Source: Tissierellia bacterium
Lineage (GTDB): Bacteria > Bacillota > Clostridia > Tissierellales > Sedimentibacteraceae
DNA length: 40,762 bases
NCBI GenBank assembly: GCA_012519555.1
Contig: JAAYPY010000032.1
Coordinates: 1-40,762, forward strand
Direction: 5' to 3'
This document shows, in pieces, positions 34,674 through 40,762 of this stretch. A program made the position numbers and the translations under genes. Within the stretch, counting starts at the first letter, position 1, and the number at the start of each line of letters is the position of its first letter. The notes beneath the pieces were generated by a model. The model was given only the letters and a program-made list of their open reading frames with translations. It was not told the origin of the DNA and did not search any database.

Positions 34674-34702
34674 AACAGCTCATTCAATAGGGATGAGCTG
34701 TT
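34674..34702. terminator. Bidirectional terminator between hflC and the YdbC-like gene
   Basis: Perfect 10-bp stem AACAGCTCAT/ATGAGCTGTT with a 9-base loop between convergent genes. The minus strand has UUUU directly after the stem; the plus strand has a weaker AATATTTA tail. Confidence 0.75.
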
Positions 34703-34711
34703 AATATTTAC

Positions 34712-34933
34712 TTATAGGTCTATTTCATTTAATATATCCTTTATAATCTTCATTTCTTCTCTGTTTAGCGTTACTCCTTTTCCCATTCTTTCATGGCCGG
34801 GCGCCCATTCTCTTATATCGAATTTAGGTTCTCTGTCATTCCAGCTGACCATGTTTAATTCCTTTGTCCAACCCTTTGCAGATTCAGAAAGCATAGCTAA
34901 TTCTTCAGTTATTTCATATTTTATTTCAGCCAT
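34712..34933 (-). CDS. PC4/YdbC-like single-stranded DNA-binding protein
   Basis: A 73-residue protein resembling the YdbC/PC4 (p15 coactivator) fold, which in Lactococcus binds single-stranded DNA. The pattern WTKELNMVSWNDREPKFDIREW followed by GKGVTLNREEMKIIKDILNE fits the strand-strand-helix arrangement, including the invariant PK-x-DIR-W. The start at 34933 is preceded by GGAGGATA; the upstream ATG is part of that site. Its cellular role is not known. Confidence 0.85.
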   Translation of the reverse strand: MAEIKYEITEELAMLSESAKGWTKELNMVSWNDREPKFDIREWAPGHERMGKGVTLNREEMKIIKDILNEIDL

Positions 34934-35103
34934 ATTATCCTCCATAACTTTATTAAGATATTATTATATGAATACATTTATCCATAATATTATACCGCAA
35001 ATCAGCAATAATTACTATATTGTATCTGACAAGTTTTGGAATTTTGGATACAGGTACTCAAATTTACCAATCAATCTAATTTGTATCAAAGTGTTTTAAA
35101 CTA

Positions 35104-35112
35104 TGCTATAAT
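35104..35112 (+). promoter_or_regulatory. Extended -10 promoter of the EamA transporter at 35140
   Basis: TGCTATAAT is a perfect extended -10; no good -35 stands 16-18 bases upstream. It lies 27 bases before the ATG. Confidence 0.6.
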
Positions 35113-35139
35113 AAAAATAATAATTTTAGGAGTAAGAAA

Positions 35140-36048
35140 ATGAAGAAAAGGGATATATTGCTGTCAACTTTATTAGTAACTTTATGGGGTGTAAATTTTA
35201 CAGTCATTAAACTTGGATTAGACGGAGTCCCATCAATGTTGTTAGTTTCATTGCGATTCCTGCTTACATCATTTCCTGCAATATTTTTTGTAAAAAAGCC
35301 GAAAACAGAGTTAAAATATATTATATTATACGGACTTACTGTAGGAGTCGGGCAGTTTGCCTGCTTGTTTTATGCAATGCAAATAGGAATGCCTGCAGGC
35401 ATAGCTTCAATTGTACTTCAAATTCAAGCTTTTATATCACCCCTTATGGCAATGTCGTTTTTAAATGAAAAACTAAATTCAAAACATATAATCGGGTTAT
35501 TAATATCAGCGGCAGGATTGACATTTATTGCAATGGCTTCTATCGGAAACAATATTAATAGTGTGCCTGTCTTAGCCTTCATACTTATGTTAGCGGCACC
35601 TGCTTTTTGGGCTGCTTCTAATATTATTGCAAGAATTGCTTCTGACAAGGCGGCTATAAAGGGTGAAAAGCTGAATATGGTAAGCATGGTTGTTTGGTCA
35701 GGATTAGTTCCCCCGGTTCCCATGATGATTCTGGCACTAATTTTGGATACACCGGAAACCATTCTTAATGCATTGATTAACTTAAATGCTACTTCAATAT
35801 TTGCGGTCTTTTATTTAGCTTATGCTGCAACATTAATCGGATATGGCATTTGGAGTATACTAATAGCAAGCTATCCAATGAGCATGGTTGCACCAATTCC
35901 CCTTTTGGTTCCCATAGTTGCATTATTGTCGGCAAGAATAGTTCTTTCGGAACAACTCTCCCCACTGCAGTGGACCGGATTTATTGTTATTTTAACCGGC
36001 CTTGCAATAGCCAATACTAATTTTATTAAATATTTTCAAAAAAGGTAG
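35140..36048 (+). CDS. EamA/DMT family transporter (RhaT/YdcZ-like superfamily)
   Basis: A 302-residue membrane protein with about ten helices in two EamA repeats. LLVTLWGVNFTVIKLGLDGVP at the start and the repeat signature AGIASIVLQIQAFISPLMA are typical, as is IPLLVPIVALLSARIVLSEQ in the second repeat. It resembles the O-acetylserine/cysteine exporter branch (EamA itself), which would suit the cysteine gene 7 kb away, but that is inference only. The ATG follows TAGGAG. It is monocistronic and different in sequence from the EamA protein at 14239. Confidence 0.92.
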   Translation: MKKRDILLSTLLVTLWGVNFTVIKLGLDGVPSMLLVSLRFLLTSFPAIFFVKKPKTELKYIILYGLTVGVGQFACLFYAMQIGMPAGIASIVLQIQAFISPLMAMSFLNEKLNSKHIIGLLISAAGLTFIAMASIGNNINSVPVLAFILMLAAPAFWAASNIIARIASDKAAIKGEKLNMVSMVVWSGLVPPVPMMILALILDTPETILNALINLNATSIFAVFYLAYAATLIGYGIWSILIASYPMSMVAPIPLLVPIVALLSARIVLSEQLSPLQWTGFIVILTGLAIANTNFIKYFQKR

Positions 36049-36100
36049 CCTTCTGAAACTAAAGTCGAATATAAGGTTTTTTACTTTAAAATAGTAAGGG

Positions 36101-37282
36101 CTAATTTTCTTCAATTATATTTAGACCTTTAATTCGAATTTTCCTTAGATATTCCACAACATTTGCAGATATTTCATCCATATCTGTCTTATTTAAGATT
36201 ATTATAGTTGTACTCCTTTCATTGCAAACTGCTTCCAGCAGCTTTACAAAGGCATTGATAATGCGAACATCCATCACTTCTCTTTTGTAATCAAGCATAT
36301 CAATTTCTTCAGTGTAAAATTTCAAAATGTCGCTCTGGATATAACCTAAATCAATCAACTGTTTCTCACTTAACTTTTTAATACAATCATCAATTCCTAA
36401 ATCAACAATCTTCCCTATAACATCAGATATCCAGAAATAATCTACATTTTTTATACAATAAGAAATTATTTTTATATCTGATATATTGTTTGTATTTTTC
36501 ACTGTAGCCTTTGCACTGTTGCTTGTTTCACCCAATTCCGATACAGACATTTTAATCTCATTATATTTATTTCTAAGTTCATTTGAAGGATGGATTCCAA
36601 GACTGCATGATAAATTGTAGCTGAATTCGTTGAAATATTTTATTGCAAGTGCCCGCTTACCGATTTTTCGGTAAATATCCATAAGCTTTAGAGCAATTTT
36701 CTCGTCATAGGGCTCAATTTCCAAAATTTCTTTTAATACTTCAATGCAGACATCATACATTTTATCATTTTCATAAACTTCAGCCAACCTTTGCAGTATT
36801 TTTACCTTACGCTGCTCAAAATTTATTCTTTCATATATAATTAAATCGTTGAATTCGTCACATTTATTGAAATAGCAACCTTCCAATAAATCGCCTCGAA
36901 AGAGCCTTTTTAGCTTTAACATACTGTCAACCGTATCTCGGCAGCTTGGTTTAAATTTCATTATGTCATTAATATCACAATCATAATCATATTTACTGTT
37001 TATACTGCAGCATTCAGTATCCACCTTTATAAATGAATTGTTATTTTTATCCTCTAATATATTTTTCTTTATAAGCCACAAATTATATCTTAAATTATAT
37101 TTTGCAGCATCTGTATTGCTGTCCGGCCACAAGTATCCAATAATTTTATCTCTGCTTAAATATCTTTTCTCATTTAAGACTAGAAGGCAAATTAAAGCAA
37201 CAGCTTTGTTTCCAAGCTTATCTTCAATTTCCTTACCATTATATTCAATTTTAGATTTCCCTAAAAAATGTAAATTCAGCAT
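36101..37282 (-). CDS. SARP/BTAD-type winged-helix transcriptional regulator
   Basis: A 393-residue regulator. Residues 1-90 are an OmpR-like winged helix (LNLHFLGKSKIEYNGKEI, then LSRDKIIGYLWPD and KYNLRYNLWLIKK). Residues about 105-250 form the bacterial transcriptional activation (BTAD) TPR domain (FRGDLLEGCYFN, RLAEVYENDKMYDVCIEVL, and DIYRKIGKRALAIKYFNEFS, ending LGIHPSNELRNKY). Residues 265-393 are a domain I do not recognise. Such regulators are common in actinomycetes and rarer in Clostridia. It is the last gene of the NhaC, M20 and amidohydrolase block, 19 bases after the amidohydrolase, and probably controls that block. Confidence 0.88.
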   Translation of the reverse strand: MLNLHFLGKSKIEYNGKEIEDKLGNKAVALICLLVLNEKRYLSRDKIIGYLWPDSNTDAAKYNLRYNLWLIKKNILEDKNNNSFIKVDTECCSINSKYDYDCDINDIMKFKPSCRDTVDSMLKLKRLFRGDLLEGCYFNKCDEFNDLIIYERINFEQRKVKILQRLAEVYENDKMYDVCIEVLKEILEIEPYDEKIALKLMDIYRKIGKRALAIKYFNEFSYNLSCSLGIHPSNELRNKYNEIKMSVSELGETSNSAKATVKNTNNISDIKIISYCIKNVDYFWISDVIGKIVDLGIDDCIKKLSEKQLIDLGYIQSDILKFYTEEIDMLDYKREVMDVRIINAFVKLLEAVCNERSTTIIILNKTDMDEISANVVEYLRKIRIKGLNIIEEN

Positions 37283-37301
37283 AACCTTTACCTTATATTA
37301 T

Positions 37302-38837
37302 TTATCCAAGGTTGTTAAACAATATTTCCCCTGATTTAATTGTTATTGATACTTTTATTTTGTCAATTTCAGCTAAGGGAACCGATAAAATATCCTTGTC
37401 TAAAATCACAACATCTGCTAACTTCCCTACTTCTAAAGTGCCCTTAATATTTTCTTCAAAAACACCATATGCACCATCACAGGTAAACATTTTCAAAGCC
37501 TGGTATAAATCTACCCTATGTTCCTCAACCGGGTGGTTTACTGCAGAATAAATTCCTAAAAGAGGATTTGGCTCTGTAACATCGCTGTCAGAACCTCCGC
37601 ATATAACAACACCCTTATCAATTATCTTTTTAAAAGGGTTTGTCCTTTTATAATTTTCTCCCAGTCTTTGTTCATACATTTTTCCCTTTCCTCCCCAGTA
37701 TACTTCATATGATGGTTGCATGGAAAGAATAATATTTAAATCTTTTGCTCTTTTAATCTGCTTGTCATTAATCAACTCAGCGTGCTCCAACCTATGACGA
37801 AGACCTGTTATGCCTGTTTGATACAGTGCATTTTCATGAGCATTAAGGGCTGATTCTATAGCCCTGTCCCCGATTGTATACAATGCTAACTGTAAGTTGT
37901 TTTTATAACACTGTATTACAAAATCATTAAGCTCCTGCTGTGACATACGAAGGCTGCCCATAGTTCCGGGACAATCTGCATATTCAAAGGAAAGAGCCGC
38001 AGTTCTTGCCCCAAATGTACCGTCAATATATAAGCATCCTCCAATCCTGTTAAGTCCCATGGTCCTGACTTTATCTATATCCATTGTCTGATAAAAAAGC
38101 ACCATATCTATTGGAAATTCATTGCCATGCTCAAAAATAAACTCTGCATCCTTGTCACAGTACATAAATCCACCTTCCATGGCATTTATCGTAGTAATAC
38201 CATTCATTAGCAGGGTTGACATCATTTCTGATACTGCACTCTTTCTGGTAATTTTGGATATGTTTTTTAGTATATTTGTTCTCAAAATTGCATTAGCTTG
38301 TTTTCTGAAAATTCCTGTAGGCATCTGTTTCTCATCCATATCAATGCCTTCAGCAGTAAAAGGTATTTTGAAATACAACATGGCACAGGTGTTAAGAATA
38401 CTCACTTGATATTCCATTGAATTAAGCACTACAGGCACATCATTACAATACTTGTCTATGAGTACCCTCCCGGGATATTTTTTTTCTTTGAATTGTCCCT
38501 CGGAAATGCGAATGCCACGAATATAATCTCCTACGAAGAACTTGGATGCTTCTCTTATTTTTTCCCCCATTTCTTCATGTGTTTTTACCTGGCTCAAATC
38601 AAAACTGACAGAGTTTAATGCAGTTTGAACTGCATGGAAATGACTGTCAATAAATCCCGGAAGTACTGTATTTCCTTTTGCATCAAAAACCATAGTTTCA
38701 TTTCCTATGAGGTCTTCATATTCAGAATTGTTACCTATTGCAATTATTCTGTTTTTTTCAATAGCAACCCAATCCATGATTTCTTTGTCTTTCATGGTCA
38801 TGCATCTTCCGTTTCTGATTAATATATCTGCACGCAT
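37302..38837 (-). CDS. Amidohydrolase family protein (YtcJ-like)
   Basis: A 511-residue metal-dependent hydrolase of the amidohydrolase 3 family. ADILIRNGRCMTM opens the N-terminal beta domain; metal motifs are PGFIDSHFHA (about 57-66), the later HRLEHAELI and CGGSDSDVTEPNPLLGIYSA. GKLADVVILDKDIL closes the second beta segment. Substrates of YtcJ-like enzymes are mostly unknown amides or lactams. A consensus promoter (38867-38894) and the GGAGGAAA site support the ATG. The SARP gene follows directly. Confidence 0.93.
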   Translation of the reverse strand: MRADILIRNGRCMTMKDKEIMDWVAIEKNRIIAIGNNSEYEDLIGNETMVFDAKGNTVLPGFIDSHFHAVQTALNSVSFDLSQVKTHEEMGEKIREASKFFVGDYIRGIRISEGQFKEKKYPGRVLIDKYCNDVPVVLNSMEYQVSILNTCAMLYFKIPFTAEGIDMDEKQMPTGIFRKQANAILRTNILKNISKITRKSAVSEMMSTLLMNGITTINAMEGGFMYCDKDAEFIFEHGNEFPIDMVLFYQTMDIDKVRTMGLNRIGGCLYIDGTFGARTAALSFEYADCPGTMGSLRMSQQELNDFVIQCYKNNLQLALYTIGDRAIESALNAHENALYQTGITGLRHRLEHAELINDKQIKRAKDLNIILSMQPSYEVYWGGKGKMYEQRLGENYKRTNPFKKIIDKGVVICGGSDSDVTEPNPLLGIYSAVNHPVEEHRVDLYQALKMFTCDGAYGVFEENIKGTLEVGKLADVVILDKDILSVPLAEIDKIKVSITIKSGEILFNNLG

Positions 38838-38866
38838 CCGATTTCCTCCAAATAATCCTTTTATTA

Positions 38867-38894
38867 ATTATATCACACACAAATAACATATCAA
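38867..38894 (-). promoter_or_regulatory. Sigma-A promoter of the amidohydrolase-SARP unit
   Basis: Minus strand TTGATA, 16-base spacer, TGATATAAT (perfect -10 with extended TG). Its -35 touches the base of the upstream terminator hairpin. Confidence 0.8.
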
Positions 38895-38938
38895 TAAAAT
38901 AAAAGGAAAAGACCATTTTGCCTTTTCCTTTTATTTTA
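38895..38938 (-). terminator. Perfect 17-bp hairpin terminator after the M20 peptidase gene
   Basis: TAAAATAAAAGGAAAAG (38895-38911) and CTTTTCCTTTTATTTTA (38922-38938) pair without mismatch around a 10-base loop. It starts just after the peptidase stop codon; the U-rich 3' arm serves as the release tract. Confidence 0.8.
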
Positions 38939-38941
38939 AAA

Positions 38942-40132
38942 TTATGAGCAAAGTACCTCTACAAGAAAAGAGTAAACAACCTCTGCGGTTTTTACGACTG
39001 ACTCCAATTCCACGTATTCATCACTTCCGTGAAAATTACTGCCGGCAGCACCAAAAATAACAACCGGTGCACCTAATCTTGTGCCTAAATAATTAAAGTC
39101 TCCAATACTTTGAAAATATGAAATACTTGGGTTTGTATTGCATACCTTTCTTATTGCACCTAAAAAAGCTTTTGTCATAGGATCATCACCGCTTATGGTA
39201 TAGGGCAAAAATCCCCTTGACCCTTCTGATGGTGCTTCTCTGAAATTTATCTTATAACTGCATTTGATGTTTGCTCTTTTGATAGCTTTTTTAATTTCCT
39301 CTGTTATACTTTCTTCGTTTTCTCCAACTACGATGTGCCAGAATAAACGTATCTTTGCATAATCAGGTACGCTGCAGGCTCCTCCGTCACATTCGACGGC
39401 AACCACGCATGCTGAGCCTTTACCAAGATGAGGATCCTGGATATAATCTGCATTTTCCAACTGACATATTACTTTTGCTGCATCATCGGCTGCACTTATT
39501 CCCAGTCCGGGAGTAGCTGCATGAGCTGACTTCCCGAACAACTCAATTTCCAAACCATAACCTCCCCTGGCTCCAAAGCAGATATCAGGGAATTCATTGC
39601 CGCTAAATCCTGCAGATGGCTCAGTTACAATTGAAAAATCAATATCCTTTAAGTATCCATCTTCAATTAAAGCATTCGTTCCCATGCCATAGGGTCCCTC
39701 TTCTACAGATACATAGGTTGCAATTATTTTTCCATTGAAATCCTTATGGTTTTGAGTAAAAGCTTTCAATGCTATCATGCTGGCAGCACAGCCGGATTTC
39801 ATATCCAAAGCACCTAATCCATACAGCCTGTCGCCTTTTAATTCACCTTTGGGATTTTTTGTCCATCCTTTAGAAAGCATCACTGTATCCAAATGTCCAT
39901 TAAGACATATTACGGGACCACTCTTCTTACCTTCTATATTAACTACAATATTTTTTCCTCTAAAATCAGTAACCCTTGACTCATGATATTCATGTATGGA
40001 AGCATCCATCTTGTTTTTCCTAAACCAGTCGTGGACATACTTCATTATTTTGTCTTCCTCGAAATACGGGCTGTCAATATTGACTAAATCCATCAATAGC
40101 TTTGTAGTTTGCTCCCTTTCGATTTTATACAT
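38942..40132 (-). CDS. M20 family metallopeptidase (ArgE/DapE-like)
   Basis: A 396-residue two-zinc hydrolase that removes acyl or amino-acid groups from small peptides or amides. Metal motifs are LNGHLDTV near residue 80, GALDMKSGCAA near 110, the catalytic Glu in SVEEGPYGMGTNAL near 145, VTEPSAG near 173, and the final histidine in GSNFHGSDEYVE. The dimerisation domain lies in the middle (KSAHAATPGLG). The ATG at 40132 has AGGTG upstream; the GTG at 40141 overlaps it. The gene follows nhaC-like by about 60 bases and ends at a strong terminator. Confidence 0.93.
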   Translation of the reverse strand: MYKIEREQTTKLLMDLVNIDSPYFEEDKIMKYVHDWFRKNKMDASIHEYHESRVTDFRGKNIVVNIEGKKSGPVICLNGHLDTVMLSKGWTKNPKGELKGDRLYGLGALDMKSGCAASMIALKAFTQNHKDFNGKIIATYVSVEEGPYGMGTNALIEDGYLKDIDFSIVTEPSAGFSGNEFPDICFGARGGYGLEIELFGKSAHAATPGLGISAADDAAKVICQLENADYIQDPHLGKGSACVVAVECDGGACSVPDYAKIRLFWHIVVGENEESITEEIKKAIKRANIKCSYKINFREAPSEGSRGFLPYTISGDDPMTKAFLGAIRKVCNTNPSISYFQSIGDFNYLGTRLGAPVVIFGAAGSNFHGSDEYVELESVVKTAEVVYSFLVEVLCS

Positions 40133-40194
40133 TTCGTTCACCTACTGTCTTTTAGCATTTTTTAAAACTTATTCTGCAATATCAGTAATCTCCC

Positions 40195-40762
40195 TTAGTC
40201 AGTACTTGTTGCTTTTTCAGAAGCTTCCTCATACCAAACAAACTTTCCGGTATATGCATAAATAATTGCAATAACCGGAGTTATATAAGCCAAGAATGCA
40301 TATGGAAAATACTCTAAAGTATTTACTCCAAGTACTCCGGTAAAGAATACACCGCACAATCCCCAAGGTACCAAGGGTGATGTTACAGTACCTGCGTCCT
40401 CACAGGTTCTTGAAGCAACATCAGTCCTTATGCCTAATTTCCTATATGCAGGCAAGTACATTCTTCCAGGTATAATAATTGATACATACTGACTAGCAGA
40501 TAACATGTTTACGATAATTGTAGAGAATACATGTGTGGTAATAAGATTTTTTGCATTTTTTGTAAGCCCTTTCATACTGTCCAACAGGGTATCCATTGCA
40601 CCGGATTTTTCAAGAATACCTCCAAATGAAAGACCTAAGAAACCTAAGGATACTGTCCACATCATAGACTGTATACCGCCCCTGTTAAGAAGTGCATTAA
40701 CTTGGTCAACACCCACATCAATAACAAATCCATAATTCATAAATGCCATCATTTCTATAATA
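40195..40762 (-). CDS. NhaC-family Na+/H+ antiporter (partial, N-terminus off the right edge)
   Basis: The last 188 residues of an integral membrane antiporter. Diagnostic are LGFLGLSFGGILEKSGAMDT, NMLSASQYVSIIIPGRMYLP, the highly conserved SRTCEDAGTVTSPLVPWGLCG, and a final helix pair. The frame is open to the window edge with no stop upstream of the first internal ATG (40752), so that ATG is not the true start; the full family is about 450-480 residues. Some NhaC relatives exchange organic acids, for example malate/lactate, rather than just sodium and protons. Its pairing with an M20 peptidase and an amidohydrolase makes substrate transport plausible. Confidence 0.92.
   Translation of the reverse strand, partial: IIEMMAFMNYGFVIDVGVDQVNALLNRGGIQSMMWTVSLGFLGLSFGGILEKSGAMDTLLDSMKGLTKNAKNLITTHVFSTIIVNMLSASQYVSIIIPGRMYLPAYRKLGIRTDVASRTCEDAGTVTSPLVPWGLCGVFFTGVLGVNTLEYFPYAFLAYITPVIAIIYAYTGKFVWYEEASEKATSTD

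Noticed and set aside
40195..40752. The first internal ATG (40752) as the start of the NhaC-like gene
   Set aside because: The frame stays open upstream to the window edge and about 270 family residues would be missing, so the gene is simply cut by the window.

Overview
The window looks like a chromosomal segment of a low-GC, endospore-forming Gram-positive bacterium of the Clostridia (Bacillota). The evidence is AT-rich DNA with strong GGAGG ribosome sites, a SipL-type spore-coat morphogenesis protein, a YyaC-type sporulation protein, the yybS-gdpP-rplI-dnaB replication cluster, a SAM-I riboswitch, and a sigma-54 regulator beside a cysteine desulfidase-like gene. No rRNA, tRNA, CRISPR array, phage or intact transposon was recognised. 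Most genes are core or housekeeping; the more novel content lies in regulatory DNA and RNA and in a few unassigned proteins.

Layout. 1-3.0 kb (minus): a SAM-I riboswitch with terminator precedes ybaK-like, tcdA, metN and metI (metI runs off the left edge). 3.0-5.7 kb: a coiled-coil protein of unknown function, a DUF1858 protein, a small glutaredoxin and an unusual DUF11-like protein. 5.7-10.8 kb (minus): LtaS-like sulfatase-fold enzyme, D-2-hydroxyacid dehydrogenase, TM1586-type nitroreductase, DegV lipid-binding protein, GIY-YIG protein. 10.9-16.3 kb: mtnN (plus), a diacylglycerol-kinase-family lipid kinase and cardiolipin synthase (minus), then an EamA transporter and an O-antigen-ligase-like membrane protein (plus). 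16.4-24.8 kb: pyrG with an attenuator-like leader (minus), sipL (plus), and the yybS-gdpP-rplI-dnaB operon (minus). 24.8-28.2 kb: a sigma-54 enhancer-binding protein divergent from a cyuA-like gene with a clear -24/-12 promoter and twin palindromes. 28.2-32.4 kb: CtpA-type protease, then yyaC, a DUF975 membrane protein, a LysE transporter and an HD-domain protein. 32.4-36.0 kb: a structured intergenic RNA candidate, hflK-hflC, a PC4/YdbC protein and a second EamA transporter. 36.1-40.8 kb (minus): NhaC-type antiporter (runs off the right edge), M20 peptidase, YtcJ-like amidohydrolase and a SARP/BTAD-type regulator.

How the parts fit. The left operon links methionine uptake to SAM sensing. GdpP would set c-di-AMP levels next to replication and ribosomal protein genes. 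The 25-28 kb pair reads as a self-contained switch for cysteine breakdown. The right-hand cluster reads as uptake or ion exchange plus hydrolysis of an amide or peptide substrate with its own regulator. Gene-free stretches over 300 bp are 18023-18355 (pyrG leader and promoter, sipL upstream), 26588-26931 (sigma-54 control region) and 32390-32693 (structured RNA candidate). A short GGGGACA hairpin repeat recurs at four gene boundaries.
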